Assembly (NCBI RefSeq): GCF_958450345.1 | Contig: NC_088780.1 | Span: forward strand, 2,912,501 to 2,976,500 | Source of the DNA: Calliphora vicina | Lineage: Eukaryota > Arthropoda > Insecta > Diptera > Calliphoridae | Direction: 5' to 3' | DNA length: 64,000 nt | Shown: positions 23,006 through 33,186 of the stretch, piece after piece | How positions within the stretch are numbered: the first letter of the stretch is position 1 | Layout of the letters: each line of letters opens with the position of its first letter | Notes under the pieces: model-generated | Seen by the model: the letters and a program-made list of their open reading frames with translations, nothing else | Told to the model about the DNA's origin: nothing | The model's database searches: none | Translations under genes and position numbers: made by a program

Positions 23006-24399
23006 AATTTTTTGGTGTGTATATATGTATGCCCCAACAAATATAGCCATAAATTTATTTAAATGAATTACTATAATAATTTAAAATATCACTATAGATT
23101 TATTTAATATTCCTGTTTTTTTTATTGTTTGTTTCCACAACATTTTAACAAATCCGTTTTTTGTGTGGCCCACATTGTCAATTAAATCATAATCTGCATT
23201 TGTATAAATTACAAACTCTCTGACAATTATGCAGTCATCAGTCATATTTATCCTTTTTAATAACTATGATAAACATACAAAAACACATTATCCTCGTAAC
23301 TAATAGTTTAAATAGAATTATAAATTCATTAGTTTGCATAAATAAAATAACTGCCAAATCATTAATATTTTTATTGTTTATTACATGACATAACAAACAA
23401 TTTCCATAAGAAATTCATTCATAAATGCTTGATGATAAAATGCCAGACCACAAAATTAAAAAAAAAAATGCAAAAATACACACATTAATATTTTGAATTT
23501 TTTTTTTTACAACCAATCAACCGGCTTTAGCATTTTAAAACCATTAAAAAAAACATTTTTTTTTTCTAGTTTTTGATGACGTTATATGAATAAAATGAAA
23601 TAAAAAATGGAAAATAATGGCTGAAAGGACGTGTTATTTTAATGGAGGAGTAAAATCTAAAAAAAAATTTATAATTTTTGATGATAAGTTACATAGGGAA
23701 TTAAATAAATTATTTGCGGTACACATAGAAAATTAGTTTCAATTATTTTTGTTGTAATTGTGAAAATAATGCAAAATTCTATCTGTCAAGGAATTAGGCA
23801 ATGAATCTGTTGTTTATAAAAAAAAACAAATTGAGCTGTGGTTTCTACCAAAATTAATTTTATTAGATCTCCATTGGGTCAATGTAACCTACAGACCATA
23901 TTAATGTTAAATTAATCGATACTTTTATTTAAATACAAGAATTACAAAACCAATGAGTGACAAATTTCTTAGTATTTCTTCGTCTTCATTTTCAGAAGTG
24001 CCTATAAGAATCTTAACTAATTTACCTTTTGTCACTTTATCTATTCTTTCGTCAAATAAACAAAATCACACACATTGCTCGTTTAAATAAAACAGATGAT
24101 TTAATTTTTTTGTATAATATTTTGTATAATTGTTTTGTAGTTTTCTCATATTCTCAAAAACATAATATCATTTAAAGCAACTTTATTCGAATCAACTAAA
24201 AAAATCGCACAAAAATTATTTTCCATAAAAATTATTGTCACTATAATGTACATTAAGGTAGCTGCAAAATACTATATATTAAAATCCTGCACAGTGTTAC
24301 TAATCTAAAATAATATGTTCAACTAACTGCAATAAAATTTCAGAAATGTTGGCAACATAATAAAGAGTTAAGTTTCCATGCGTGGTATAACCAATTTTG
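23006..24399. other. AT-rich noncoding stretch
   Basis: No element or exon pair was found. A strong acceptor-like sequence, cgtcttcattttcag, ends at 23995 without a donor downstream. Homopolymer T and A runs are frequent at 23480-23580. Confidence 0.4.
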
Positions 24400-24525
24400 A
24401 TACCAAAAATATGCAGGTATTATAATATAGAAATTTTGTTTTATTAAAATCCTTAGAGTTTGGAAATACTTATAGTTTTACTCGATTACTGCGTTAAGTA
24501 CTTCAAAACGTCATAAGTTTGTGGA
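24400..24525 (+). repeat. Dispersed repeat J, copy 1
   Basis: Shares atgcagg, taatatag, aattttgtttt, ggaaatactt, tagtttt, ctcgat and cgtt(a/t)agta in the same order with 40155-40262. Short and diverged; class unknown. Confidence 0.4.
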
Positions 24526-25972
24526 TGAAAATCGGCACTAAGAAATACATTTTGAGTAATAAGTAGTAACTTAATTAAAATACACCTTAATTTTAATTAT
24601 TTCGGTGGCAAAGTAATTTTTTCACTTTACTTTTTCCAAGACCATTTTGATAGCATTGGTCTATCTAGCCTAAGGTCAATTCTAAACTAATTAATTTAAA
24701 GGTCAATTGTAAACAATTTAAACTAATGTCGGTTACCACCTCCCACATTAGTGACGTAACATTCAATTGTGTAGAGTCTGCTAGCAGCTATCAGTTCCAT
24801 GAACTGCAGGGTTATTAGTGTAGTGTAGCAGAATTGAAACAAAATAACCGTAGTAATGACAAAAACAACGGAAACAATTGCCACAATGCAAATTGCAAAA
24901 GTCAAGTGGAGCGTATTTCCGTGAGTCAAACCCTGTGTATGTGTATTCAGTCATTTGCATTAAGTGCTTAACAAGCCTATTGTAACGGTAAATATACACT
25001 GGCACACATCCACAGACAAATAGAAATATAACGACTATAAAGTGTTTACCAGGATTTACAATAAAACTAAAAATACAACTACACTCTCACTAACTTACCT
25101 ACATACATGTGCATGTATGTATGTGTATGCATATTCATTATTCGCCCTGATGGACAGTGGAAATTATTATTAAGATCCGTATCAAAAATACAATAATTTT
25201 AAAAAACTTTTAAATTTTTATGAAAATTTGGTATTGCCGAAAAGCTGAGACACCGTACTATACTAATATATACCATGATTTTTAATTAGCCACTGCGTAT
25301 ACATCGCACACAACGATCTGTTAACTAGCAGACCGATTAAGCTTAGAAGAGAGTTAGCAAAGAGTTTATTTATAATTCACTTTTCTCTGTCAATAAATGA
25401 ATTAAAAGTCAACTCTGAAAAGTGTGATGCATTGCCAACTATTTAAAAAAAATTAACCCGGATGTATTTGTTGACATTTCTGTTTAAATTTTTTCCCTCA
25501 AATCATAAAAAGGAGAGCAAAATGTGGAATTAATTAATTTTATTTTGTTACCATACAAAACTTTTATAATTGTCCAATTCACAACGTAGTTGTATGTTGT
25601 ACGTTGTATGATACAACTATTGTGGTTGTAAACACAGATTTAGCTAAGACGTATGTTTACCTTGTCAAGCCTTGAAAATGACAAAATAAACAGATCAAAA
25701 CAAAGCATTCCATAGTCAATTAATATGTAACATTAATAGTGCAGCGAATAATAGCAAACTAATGTCTGAATTATGTAAAAATGCAAACAATTGACAAATA
25801 TTTAAAACAAATTATCGTTTTTCATAAATTAAATAAATCAACTGATTTAAGTGTTACTGTTTGATTATTATTTTACACTAAAATTAACAACATTCGAAAA
25901 ACATATATAAAAATGTTGTAGGTGTTGTACAAAATATTTATATAGAAATTATCAACAACATTTGTACAACTA
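24526..25972. other. AT-rich stretch; short dyads before the foldback element
   Basis: Largely featureless. At 25090-25100 the minus strand has a TAG|GTAAGTT junction, but without a pyrimidine tract. Just outside the foldback element (25915-25972), gtgttgtacaaa and tttgtacaac form an inverted pair that may be a relic of the insertion site. Confidence 0.35.
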
Positions 25973-27211
25973 CACCATTTTTCATTGAAATTGAGAAAAT
26001 TTCAAATGAAATTGAGAATTTTCATTTTAAATTGAAAAAATTCCAATTGAAATTGAGAATTTCCATTTTAAATTGAGAAATTTCCAAATGATATTGAGAA
26101 TTTCAATTTTAAATTGAGAAAATTCCAAATGAAATTGAGAAATTCCATTTTCAATTGAGAAAATTCCAAATGAAATTGAGAATTTCAATATGAAATTGAG
26201 AAAATTCCAATTAAAATTGAGAATTTCCATTTTAAATTGAGAAAATTCCAAATAAAATTGAGAAATTCAATTTTAAATTGAGAAAATTACAAATGAAATT
26301 GGGAAAATTCCAACTGAGAAAATTCCAAATGAAATTGGGAAAATTCTAAATAAAATTAAGAAACATTATATAAATTATTTTAAACCAAAAAAACAAAATT
26401 AACGATTATATCAGATGTGGTAAGATGTGGTGGTCTGGATATAGAGACCAATTTCAATTTATTTTGTCGTAGAAAACATGGTTGGTCTCGGGATGGATCC
26501 CGAACAATAATTTGGTCCAAAATCAAAAGTATTGTGAAGTCAAAAATTAATATACCAATCGTAAATCCTCCTAATGTAGGAGAGCAGAGGATTTTATATC
26601 TTCAAGAATTATTTAACGATTCCAACTACTGAAGATTGCAGTAGAGCTCTTCAAGATATAACATCATTCCACCAAAGCGCTTTGGAATTGCAAGATATGC
26701 CTCTTGGTCAATAAGACTGTGTACATATGTTTTTTGTTTAATGTATATTATTTATGTAGAGTAAAATAAAATTTTCTTAATTTCAATTAGAATTTTCCCA
26801 ATTTCATTTGGAATTTTCTCAATTTCAAATGGAAATTTTCAATTTCAATTGAAATTTTCTCAATTTGAAATGTAATTTCTCAATTTCATTTGGAATTTTC
26901 TCAATTTAAAATGGAAATTCTCAATTTCATTTGGAATTTTCTCAATTTGAAATGGAATTTCTCTATTTCATTTGGAATTTTCTCAATTTAAAATGGAAAA
27001 TCCCCATTTTCATTTGGAATTTTCTCAATTTGAAAAGGAATTTCTCAATTTCAAATGAAATTTTCTCAATTTCAAATGAAATTTTCTCAATTTGAAATGG
27101 AAATTCTCAATTTCATTTAGAATTTTCTCAATTTAAAATGGAAATTCTCAATTTCATTTGGAATTTTCTCAATATAATGTATAATGCTCTCAATTTCAAT
27201 GAAAAATGGTG
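25973..27211. mobile_element. Foldback-like element with minisatellite arms
   Basis: The ends are exact inverted copies: CACCATTTTTCATTGAAATT at the left and its complement ending at 27211, each preceded or followed by TA. The left arm (25973-26360) and right arm (about 26765-27211) are built from alternating 20- and 21-bp units (aaattgagaaaattccaaatg and aaattgagaatttccatttt), about 41 bp per pair, in opposite orientation. The DNA can therefore fold over some 400 bp. The central 400 bp is single-copy, with an open frame at 26417-26632. Long inverted repeats made of short tandem units are the defining feature of Drosophila Foldback elements. TA flanks would instead suggest mariner-type insertion, so superfamily remains open. 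Confidence 0.65.
26417..26632 (+). CDS. Unrecognised ORF between foldback arms
   Basis: A 71-residue open frame, better balanced in composition than its surroundings, with the phrases NLFCRRKHGWSRDGSRTI and INIPIVNPPNVGEQR. A second frame downstream (about 26610-26712) continues as LTIPTTEDCSRALQDITSF and beyond, as if one frameshift had split a longer protein tail. I recognise no family. It may be the decayed C-terminal part of the element's own protein or a captured host fragment. No start context or promoter can be argued. Confidence 0.3.
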   Translation: MVRCGGLDIETNFNLFCRRKHGWSRDGSRTIIWSKIKSIVKSKINIPIVNPPNVGEQRILYLQELFNDSNY

Positions 27212-27611
27212 TATTGTAGATTCAAACGACTTATAACTCATACGACTGTACAATGTCAGTTGTGAATTGAACAAATATGTTTCATGTTCATTTAGAAATT
27301 TATGTTGACACAGCTGTTGTTTAAGTCTTTGATTGTTCGTTAACATGCGTTTAGCGATTGAATAAGAAATACATTATAAATAACTCGTATGTTAAACCCA
27401 TGCGAAATTTTGGTTATAAATACTGCTGTAGAAAATCATGTTTGAATTTACGCATTTTAAAATTATAAATTTAAAAGTATTTTGAAGTTCATGAACGAAC
27501 TAGTTCAATTGAACGATTCACTTGCTTGAACTAAGACTAGTTCAAATATTTTCGCTCACTTAGTTATATTTTCGAACTATGAAATAACCGAAAATCTTTC
27601 TGGGTTTGTTA
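27212..27611. other. AT-rich DNA between foldback and Tc1 remnants
   Basis: Contains runs of gaacta/tagttcaa-like sequence at 27480-27580 that form weak dyads. A 72-residue minus-strand frame overlaps the foldback arm and is not credible as a gene. Confidence 0.35.
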
Positions 27612-27990
27612 TCATAATTCGTCGTTATTTTCCGGACTGAAACCCTCTAGCTTCCTCTTGAGCACTCCCCAAAGGTGTTCCATTGGGTTATGGTCCGGTG
27701 AATGCGAAGGCCATTCCATTAGTAGTACTTTGTTGACTGAAAACCAGTCTTTTGCCAATTTTGAGGAGTGTTTCTGACCATTGTCCTGCTGAAACTCACA
27801 TCTGAAGGGCATCTCTTCTCAGAAAATGGAAGCATTATGATTTTCAATATATTTACGTAGTCCAGGGTGCATATTTTGTTTTTAATTTAATATATTGGAC
27901 CGACACTAGAAAAAGAGATACACCCCCATATCATGATGGATCAACCGCCATCATGATATGGGGGTGTTTATGGTCTTCTTGGGCTGTGGC
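27612..27990 (-). pseudogene. Tc1-type transposase, C-terminal half, broken
   Basis: The minus strand encodes MIWGC and GVGPIY, then a stop where tryptophan is expected, then IKNK, LDYVNILK and a frameshift into MPFRCEFQQDNGQKH. The rest reads SSKLAKDWF and PDHNPMEHLWGVLKRKL to a natural stop at 27612. The second catalytic Asp (QQDN) and the Glu in NPMEHLW are 34 residues apart, giving the DD34E signature of Tc1 transposases. A 14-nt insertion just upstream of MIWGC created a perfect hairpin (27920-27967). The gene is dead. No terminal inverted repeats of the parent transposon could be found. Confidence 0.8.
27920..27967. repeat. Perfect 20-bp inverted repeat with 8-nt loop
   Basis: acacccccatatcatgatgg is followed by atcaaccg and then its exact complement. 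One arm is native Tc1 transposase coding sequence; the other replaces or extends the expected codons by about 14 nt. This is what a replication template switch onto the complementary strand would produce. Confidence 0.85.
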
Positions 27991-28168
27991 CATACGAAAC
28001 AAAGATAAATTTGTTTGGATCCGATGGGAAACATTATGTTAGGTGTCCAGACAATAAGGCATACACCAAGAAGACCGTAAAACAAGGCGATTGATCCATC
28101 ATGATATGGTGGTGTTGCTCCTCTTCTGGTGTCGGTCCAATATATTGGATTAAAAACAAAATATTCAC
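27991..28168 (+). pseudogene. Tc1-type transposase, middle fragment, inverted
   Basis: The plus strand encodes INLFGSDGKHYVRCPDNKAY, then TKKTVK, a stop where Gly is expected, SIMIWWC, GVGPIYWIKNK and FTL, which are central blocks of a Tc1 transposase between the first and second catalytic Asp. It overlaps in content with the minus-strand fragment next door (both carry SIMIW and GVGPIY), so the two pieces are separate copies or an inverted duplication joined head to head. It ends abruptly at a HINE-A fragment. Confidence 0.75.
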
Positions 28169-28171
28169 CCT

Positions 28172-28620
28172 GGATTCTGGATCGTTATAGATAGCGAAGT
28201 CGATATAGCCATGTCCGTGTGTTAAAATCAACTTTCTAAAGCACATAAATAACTTACAAACATGATTGGTATATCAATATACTCGGTTGCTATTTAAAAT
28301 CGAGGTCGTCCCTTATAGGGCTGAGCTATAAGGGACAACCTCGATTGTTGGCCTATTTTTTATCTATATCTGGATTACAAAGTCATTAATACAGACAATA
28401 TGGATATCTAATGATATATGTATATTTCAAAGTCCATGGCAACTATATATATAAAGCTATAGTAATTTGGACCTACAATGGATCAAAATCGGGGAAAATA
28501 TTCTTTTACTCGAATTTTTTTTAACAAAATTTTTTTTGTCATAAATTGTGTTTCTCTAATAAATTAAAAAAAACAAAAAAAACTATTTTGGAAAAAATGA
28601 AAAAAAAAAGAATTTTAATT
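28172..28620 (+). mobile_element. HINE-A copy 6, both ends lost
   Basis: Begins inside the family at ttctggatcgttatagatag and proceeds through the internal landmarks to A/T tracts near 28600. The termini and the 3' hairpin are missing. An acquired inverted repeat (28298-28346) replaces the usual atcgacaaaatcggcccac segment. Confidence 0.7.
28298..28346. repeat. Acquired hairpin inside HINE-A copy 6
   Basis: aatcgaggtcgtcccttatag and ctataagggacaacctcgat form a 21-bp stem with one mismatch and a 7-nt loop (ggctgag). Only the right arm exists in other HINE-A copies, so the left arm was copied from it. It resembles the nearby hairpin at 27920 in mode of origin. Confidence 0.8.
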
Positions 28621-30293
28621 TTTTTCCTTATTTGTAAACCTTAAGTTGCGAGACATTTATTCCATTAAGTAACAACGTTCATTCCAAATTTGAAATCTAA
28701 TGAATTCTTTTATTCCCGCAGACCAAACACCAATTGCATGAAGTGGTACTTCAAGTAGGGCGTTCCAAAAAGAGCGATTGAACTAGATGAGCTACCTAGT
28801 ACATTTTTGAACTATGAACTAAAATGAGCGGTCATTGAATTGAACTATAAAGCAAAAGTCTAATATATTTAGAAAAAATACTTTATTCAAATTGCTTTAA
28901 ATATAAATATAATATTAATTTGATTTGTCAAGTAATGATTTTAATATAAAAGTTACACAAACAAAAGTCATTGAATAAATAAACTTTGACTTTGCAAACT
29001 CTTTAATCTCTATAGAAATTTAAACTCACTTATGTGACGGAATACTTACTTAAATCCATAACCGATTTTTTATATGAAATTTAACTATATATTCCACTGT
29101 GCGATGTGTATGTGTTTTGAGGTATTTGTGAGTTTATGAACATTTGCGTTTGTGCAAAATAAATAATAAAACGAATACAAACAAACAAAAAAACGAGAAA
29201 GATTTTGTTTAACTTTTGTGTGCAAAAGCAATCATTGTAATAAATAATTTTTCAAAAGAATTGCGAATTTAAGTTGATAATACGAATGTAATAATAAAAG
29301 CCCAGAAACAATACCATAACGAACCTTAGACAATTTATGTTTTTAAACTCTCATATCTTTGTGTGAGTTACGACCATTTGTGAGTGAGTGAGTTGAGGAA
29401 ACGGATGTGGTGGAGGTTGAAACAGTAGGCGGAATAAGTCCTTAATAATGTATTTTATTATTGTGCTGTTAACAAAATGTTTGTTTTCACATTTTCATTT
29501 TGTTTTCTGCGCTATTTACATAAACTAATTTATCATCTTAATGTGGTAAGAAGTGGTTTTTTTTTGGTTCCTCCATAAAGATGCTACGGGGCAGTACTCA
29601 ATGGCCAAACGATCTATGCACGTAATGTACTTTGCTGTGAACTAAGAACAAACTGAACCATTTTTCTCTATCCCTACTTAATTATTGTTAATTTACTGTG
29701 TGATGGGTTGTTCCATTTTAAGCTTTCTTCTCAAACGTTTTACAATTTCATCATTATCATTACAATATAATCATTAATAATGCTAAAAGAATATTCAATA
29801 TATTGATGGTCACATGCTGACACCTCTTAATGGAAAATGATTTTTCAAAGTTTGATGGAGAAATCGTTTGGCATCAATTACTCATGTTGAAATATTATCA
29901 GTTACGATGTGTCAACATATGAACATCGATATATTAAAACCTAAAAGAGATTGAGTGGAACAGCTTTACTTTGGGGTTTCTAGTGAAATTTTTCTCATTT
30001 TCCTTGAAAGCTTTAAATTGTTCGTTCTTTTTTGAATTCATTATTTTACATTTTTTTAGTTCATCTTAAAATGGAATGCTCCAAAGTTAAATATTACATT
30101 ATCCTTATCTAAAATTTACTAAAAGTTTAATGAAGTTCTTCTTAGTTTGTTGTAGTTATGTGCGCATTTGGGAATATTTTAAAATTAAATGACATCCTTT
30201 TAATTTTTTGAAATTTTGTTTTCTACCGAAAAAAAGTTGTTGTTTGCCATTTAGTCTACTTCCTCAAGATAAAAACACCTCAAATTTACTCAC
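28621..30293. other. AT-rich noncoding stretch
   Basis: No transposon ends or coding frames were recognised. A gtgagtgagtgag run lies at 29382-29396. The 3' part lies downstream of the donor of the minus-strand exon candidate. Confidence 0.4.
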
Positions 30294-30439
30294 CTTATCC
30301 TGCGTTTGTTTTCTCTTTACTTTTCCTTCACACTGATTTGCTTGGCGTGTGTGTTTGTTTGTTTCTTTCTTTATAAATGACTGCAATTTGAGTTGTCATT
30401 TTTCTTTATTACACCTTCCCTTCATATAAAAACACACAG
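30294..30439 (-). other. Candidate 146-nt noncoding exon
   Basis: On the minus strand, a long polypyrimidine tract ending cttactttttcttcatttgcag is followed by 146 nt of purine- and CA-rich sequence and then a strong donor, GATAAG|GTGAGTAA. All three frames contain stops. One short reading frame starts at an ATG in the exon (MTTQIAVIYKERNKQTHTPS and three more residues), so it would be an untranslated exon or part of a noncoding RNA. Composition differs sharply from the T-rich flanks. It lies on the same strand as the candidate coding exon near 16 kb, which would be downstream of it. The evidence is splice signals only. Confidence 0.4.
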
Positions 30440-31381
30440 CTGCAAATGAAGAAAAAGTAAGAATTAAAAAAAAAAAGAGAAAATGTAAAATAAAATAAAA
30501 GGTCGTCGTAGCTTGTATTGCTTGGAACGGAAATGATGTTGTCACCAGAAAAAAGAAGTTTCATTTCCGTTTAGAAATTGTTTGTAGTTGTTTTTTTACA
30601 TTTCTTTTCTGCTTTAGCTTTTACTGTAGCAAACATGCGAGTACATTGTAAAGACTATTTAGTATTATTTCCATCAAATGTGTTGGCTGGTTGGTTGGTT
30701 GTTAAGGATGGTTATTTGGTAGTACAACTGCCACTAGTTAGTATTTGTAGTTGTATTTTATGTCTTTCTATTCCTTTTTCATTTCATATTTTTTTTTATT
30801 TTTTTATATTTTTGCGTATAATAAAATCGTTGAGCTTTTGGATTTTTGTTTTATTGCAAAAACGTGCGTTGTTTATAAAACGGAAGTTGTCAAGTGTGTC
30901 TGTATGTCAGCGTATGAGTGTGTTTGTGTCAAAGCATATAAAATGCCTTTTTTAACAAATTTCATTTAGGTTTTTGTAGTGGTAACATGCCAAAGCGGAT
31001 GTAACACTCATGTGACTTTAAGCTGTGAGTAATCTACAAGATTACAAACAACTTAATACAAAATGTTCTAATGACATCAGCATACACTAGCAAAGATATT
31101 AATTTAATGGATCTGAAGAGATTAATTAAAGTATATCAACGATTTTTTAGGTGGCTTTTCGTTATTGCAGTCGGTTAGTTTATTAATGTTTATTTGCATT
31201 AGGGGATCGGAAATCACGTAGTTTATTGCCCTATTTGAAAAATAATTAACCAGATTAACATGAGAAATTATCAAACACGTGTCTCTTGGTATTAACTACA
31301 ACAATGATTTCAGCGAAAATGGAAACTACTTAAAAATAATAACATTTTAAACGTGCTAAAATTAAACTTAAATTTCTTTGT
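30440..31381. other. T-rich stretch, no gene
   Basis: The longest open frame here (125 codons at 30578-30955) is dominated by F, L, V, S and I from T-rich DNA, lacks a signal or domain pattern beyond this bias and has no splice or initiation context. I treat it as spurious. Confidence 0.45.
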
Positions 31382-32064
31382 TATACCCTACACCACCATA
31401 GTGGGGAGGGTATAATGCGTTTGTGCAGATGTTTGTAACACCCAAAAATGTTAGTCTAACACCCACCTTAAAGTATAAAGTATCGATTAAACGATGTCGG
31501 TCTGGTTGGCTTAACAGGTCGCAATTTTGAAGATATTTCGATCAAATTTGGTACATATTATTTTTTCGGCCCAAGGACCAAGCCTATTAAAACTGGCTGA
31601 AATCGGTCCATTATTTCACGTAGCTCCAATACAAATGTCCTTCCGAAATTGGACTTTATCGGTCATAAATCTTTAATTTATAAATGTATCTCCACAAATT
31701 GCGCTCCAAATAAGTTTTACATATACAAAATTCATGTCACCAAATTTTGTTACGATCGGTCCATAATTAGTCATAACTCCCATATAGACCCGCTTCCGAA
31801 AATCACTTTAACGTGCATAAATCGCTTAAAAATATTGGTATACACACAAAATTCAACATAGCTAAGTTTGATATAGACATAAATCACACGACCTAATTTC
31901 ATGGTGATCGGTCCATAATTGGTCATAGCTCCCATATAAAGCCCACTTCCGAAAATCACTCAAAAATATAAATTATTGAAATTTTGAAAGAAAAACGTTT
32001 TTGATCTTTTACCTAGTGTAGGGTATTATATGGTCGGGCTTGACCGACCATACTTTCTTACTTG
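31382..32064 (+). mobile_element. HINE-B copy 2, full length
   Basis: The reference copy of the second Helentron-like family (683 bp). The 5' end tataccctacacc pairs with agggtata as a hairpin around accatagtgggg. The same terminus recurs inverted as gtgtagggtatta near the 3' end, followed by the hairpin ATGGTCGGgcttgaCCGACCAT and then actttcttacttg in a T-run. The order of parts and the tip are the same as in HINE-A, with unrelated stem sequences. Internal text repeats a sentence-like unit (catgtcaccaaattttgtta, ggtccataattagtcataac) about three times. There is no coding capacity. Confidence 0.8.
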
Positions 32065-32381
32065 TTTTTTTTATTTTTTATGAAATATTTTCCAGTTGCC
32101 TTTTATTGGTTCCGGTTCATTTGCTTTCTCACCAAAGTCAATATTAATAAACATTGAAAACTGTATCTTTAATTAATGTTGCTGTTTCCTTAACATAATT
32201 TGTTGGCCCTTTTCTACAATTTAATGAAAACAATACAAAAAAAGAAAAAAAATATATAAAATTAAGTAAACAAAACCCTTTAAAGCAATATCCATAACCA
32301 GAGCAACCAAAATTATGCTCTAAAAATGCAGTTATGAGTAAAATATGCAAAAATAAGCTATAAAAGGTAAATTAAGCAAAA

Positions 32382-32626
32382 ACAGAGTAAACAGATTCGT
32401 GATAGCAACCGAATTTGTTGCCAATCGAATGATTCGGTTGCACACAGAGAATTTTTCGGTTCTATCAACAGAAACTCAATTGATAAAGATGAATTTCCAT
32501 TAAAGCAATCAAGATTTTAATACCCCTTCCAAAATTTTGTAGCCACTACTGTAAAATTTGGTCACTGAGTTAGAATCATTCGATTGACGATAAATTCGGT
32601 TGCTATCGTGAATCCGTTTTCTCTGT
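32382..32626. mobile_element. MITE with ~54-bp inverted repeats (family H)
   Basis: The left end runs ACAGAGTAAACAGATTCGTG then atagcaaccgaattt and caatcgaatgattc. The right end is its inverted counterpart starting ACAGAGAAAACGGATTCACG. The arms match over about 54 bp with a handful of changes. A second cacacagagaa sits inside at about 32441. No clear target duplication or superfamily mark is visible. Confidence 0.65.
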
Positions 32627-33152
32627 GTAGCTAATCGATTTCAAAATACTTGAAATTGTGTGAAATCGAAAAATAATTAATTCATATCTTTATGCGACGT
32701 ACAGTAAAACTAATGATATGGCATATTTTTGGTTGCCCTGGTCATAACTATCTACTCTTTTTTTCAAAACGTATTTTTAAAATAAAAGCCTTTAAGAAGA
32801 TAAATAGAAAAATGACAGACAAACAAACCTATAAAATAATGCCATTAAAACATACCACATTAATTGGGAAAGGGAAATGTATTCATTTACTTAACATTTT
32901 CTTTTTAACGAATCTATTAATTTTTAACAATAAAAGTTACTACTTTCGTAGGAAGATTCCCTTTAAGTGAATCTGAAACTGATACGATTTAGAGTATAAA
33001 TGTTTGCCACTTAGCAAAAGCTCTTAAAAACCTATTCTATCAATTTATTTATTTATTTTTTTACTAAATGTAGAAAAAACCTTTTCTTAAATTATTTTTT
33101 CAATTTTGTTTTCTTTACATTTCAAACAAATACTTTTGTGTGTCTGTGGGTA
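32627..33152. other. AT-rich stretch, nothing recognised
   Basis: A 92-codon frame at 32692-32970 has a K/I/F/L-rich composition and no identifiable motif. It shows neither splice nor start context, so I do not call it a gene. Confidence 0.35.
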
Positions 33153-33186
33153 CGTCGCACAGTGCTTTGTTCAATGGACAAAAATC
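33153..33186 (+). other. Transib left end: CACAGTG, 13-nt spacer, nonamer
   Basis: Target duplication CGTCG, heptamer CACAGTG (33158-33164), spacer of 13 nt (33165-33177) and nonamer-like ACAAAAATC (33178-33186). The recombination-signal consensus is CACAGTG and ACAAAAACC with 12 or 23 nt between, so the heptamer is perfect, the nonamer matches 8 of 9, and the spacer is one longer than 12. Confidence 0.8.

Noticed and set aside
24290..24310. CACAGTG at about 24297 as another Transib end
   Set aside because: No nonamer-like box at 12 or 23 nt, and no inverted partner within 5 kb.
25080..25100. Minus-strand TAG|GTAAGT junction as a second recursive splice site
   Set aside because: The upstream sequence is tacata microsatellite with no polypyrimidine tract.
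30578..30955. 125-codon ORF with hydrophobic stretches that could suggest membrane helices
   Set aside because: Hydrophobicity comes from T-rich DNA. There is no balanced composition, start context, splice signal or recognisable motif.
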